DNA from: Caldiserica bacterium UBA646
GTDB lineage: Bacteria; Caldisericota; Caldisericia; Caldisericales; Caldisericaceae
Assembly: GCA_002299965.1 (NCBI GenBank)
Contig: DBOM01000026.1
Coordinates: 1 to 5,005, forward strand
Length of the DNA stretch: 5,005 bases
Direction: 5' to 3'
Part shown: positions 4,948 to 5,005 of the stretch, piece by piece
Numbering within the stretch: the first letter of the stretch is position 1
How the letters are laid out: every line of letters starts with the position of its first letter
Position numbers and translations under genes: made by a program
Notes under the pieces: model-generated
Seen by the model: only the letters and a program-made list of their open reading frames with translations
Told to the model about the DNA's origin: nothing
Database searches by the model: none

Positions 4948-5005
4948 ATGGTCAACAACTCGAAAGAGGTTCAGGTCAAACTGATGAAAGGACTGTTAGA
5001 CCTAA
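4948..5005 (+). CDS. N-terminus of a probable second PadR-like regulator (cut by window edge)
   Basis: Only 19 codons are visible: MVNNSKEVQVKLMKGLLDL, then the window ends. KEVQVKLMKGLLDL aligns without gaps to KEIVQRITKNLLDI at residues 7-20 of the divergent PadR protein, with identical K, E, K, L, L, D and conservative changes elsewhere. This is the helix just before the PadR core, so a second, paralogous PadR-type regulator is the best guess. A TATA box, a ribosome site and a structured leader support a real start. With so few residues, another protein with a similar helix is not excluded. Confidence 0.5.
   Translation, partial: MVNNSKEVQVKLMKGLLDL

Noticed and set aside
1..5005. CRISPR array, rRNA or complete insertion sequence
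   Set aside because: No regularly spaced repeats, no rRNA-like stretch, and no transposase with paired terminal inverted repeats were seen.

Overview
The window looks like AT-rich chromosomal DNA from an uncultivated archaeon, perhaps a Bathyarchaeia-type Thermoproteota lineage; the lineage is a guess. Three things point to archaea. Candidate promoters have archaeal TATA boxes, one spaced for a leaderless transcript. Shine-Dalgarno sites are of the AGGTGA type and GTG/TTG starts appear. The gene content is isoprenoid-lipid type: a geranylgeranyl-reductase-family flavoprotein beside a polyprenyl-synthetase-fold protein.

Layout. Positions 1-524 hold no confident gene, only a low-confidence remnant (about 164-436, minus). 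Three minus-strand genes then fill 525-4117. In transcription order they are a geranylgeranyl-reductase-like FAD oxidoreductase (4117-3032), a divergent polyprenyl-synthetase-like protein (2938-1940) and a 12-TM MFS transporter (1745-525). Each has its own candidate TATA box, so they form a same-direction cluster rather than a tight operon. The 194-base gap between the last two holds a strong hairpin (possible terminator) and a tiny plus-strand reading frame with a good ribosome site. Positions 4118-4392 contain the decayed, frameshifted 3' end of a plus-strand gene whose tail resembles archaeal tyrosine recombinases. At the right, a PadR-family repressor (4710-4393, minus) is divergent from a gene cut by the window edge (4948 onward, plus). 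The first residues of that gene align with the N-terminus of the PadR protein, which suggests a divergent pair of PadR regulators.

Most interesting points. (1) The polyprenyl-synthetase-like protein keeps the first aspartate-rich motif (HDDIID). Its second motif reads EEFID instead of DDxxD, and it has lost the usual basic IPP-binding residues and the Arg-Arg pair. It is probably not an ordinary chain-elongating prenyltransferase, and with the adjacent reductase and transporter it may belong to an unusual isoprenoid-modifying pathway. (2) The PadR intergenic region is dense in repeats: four copies of GTATGCTT/AAGCATAC around the padR-like gene, an ATGT-N10-ACAT palindrome, a perfect 9-bp hairpin, and a 10-base element repeated inside the downstream coding sequence. 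All functional statements are inferred from motifs read by eye.
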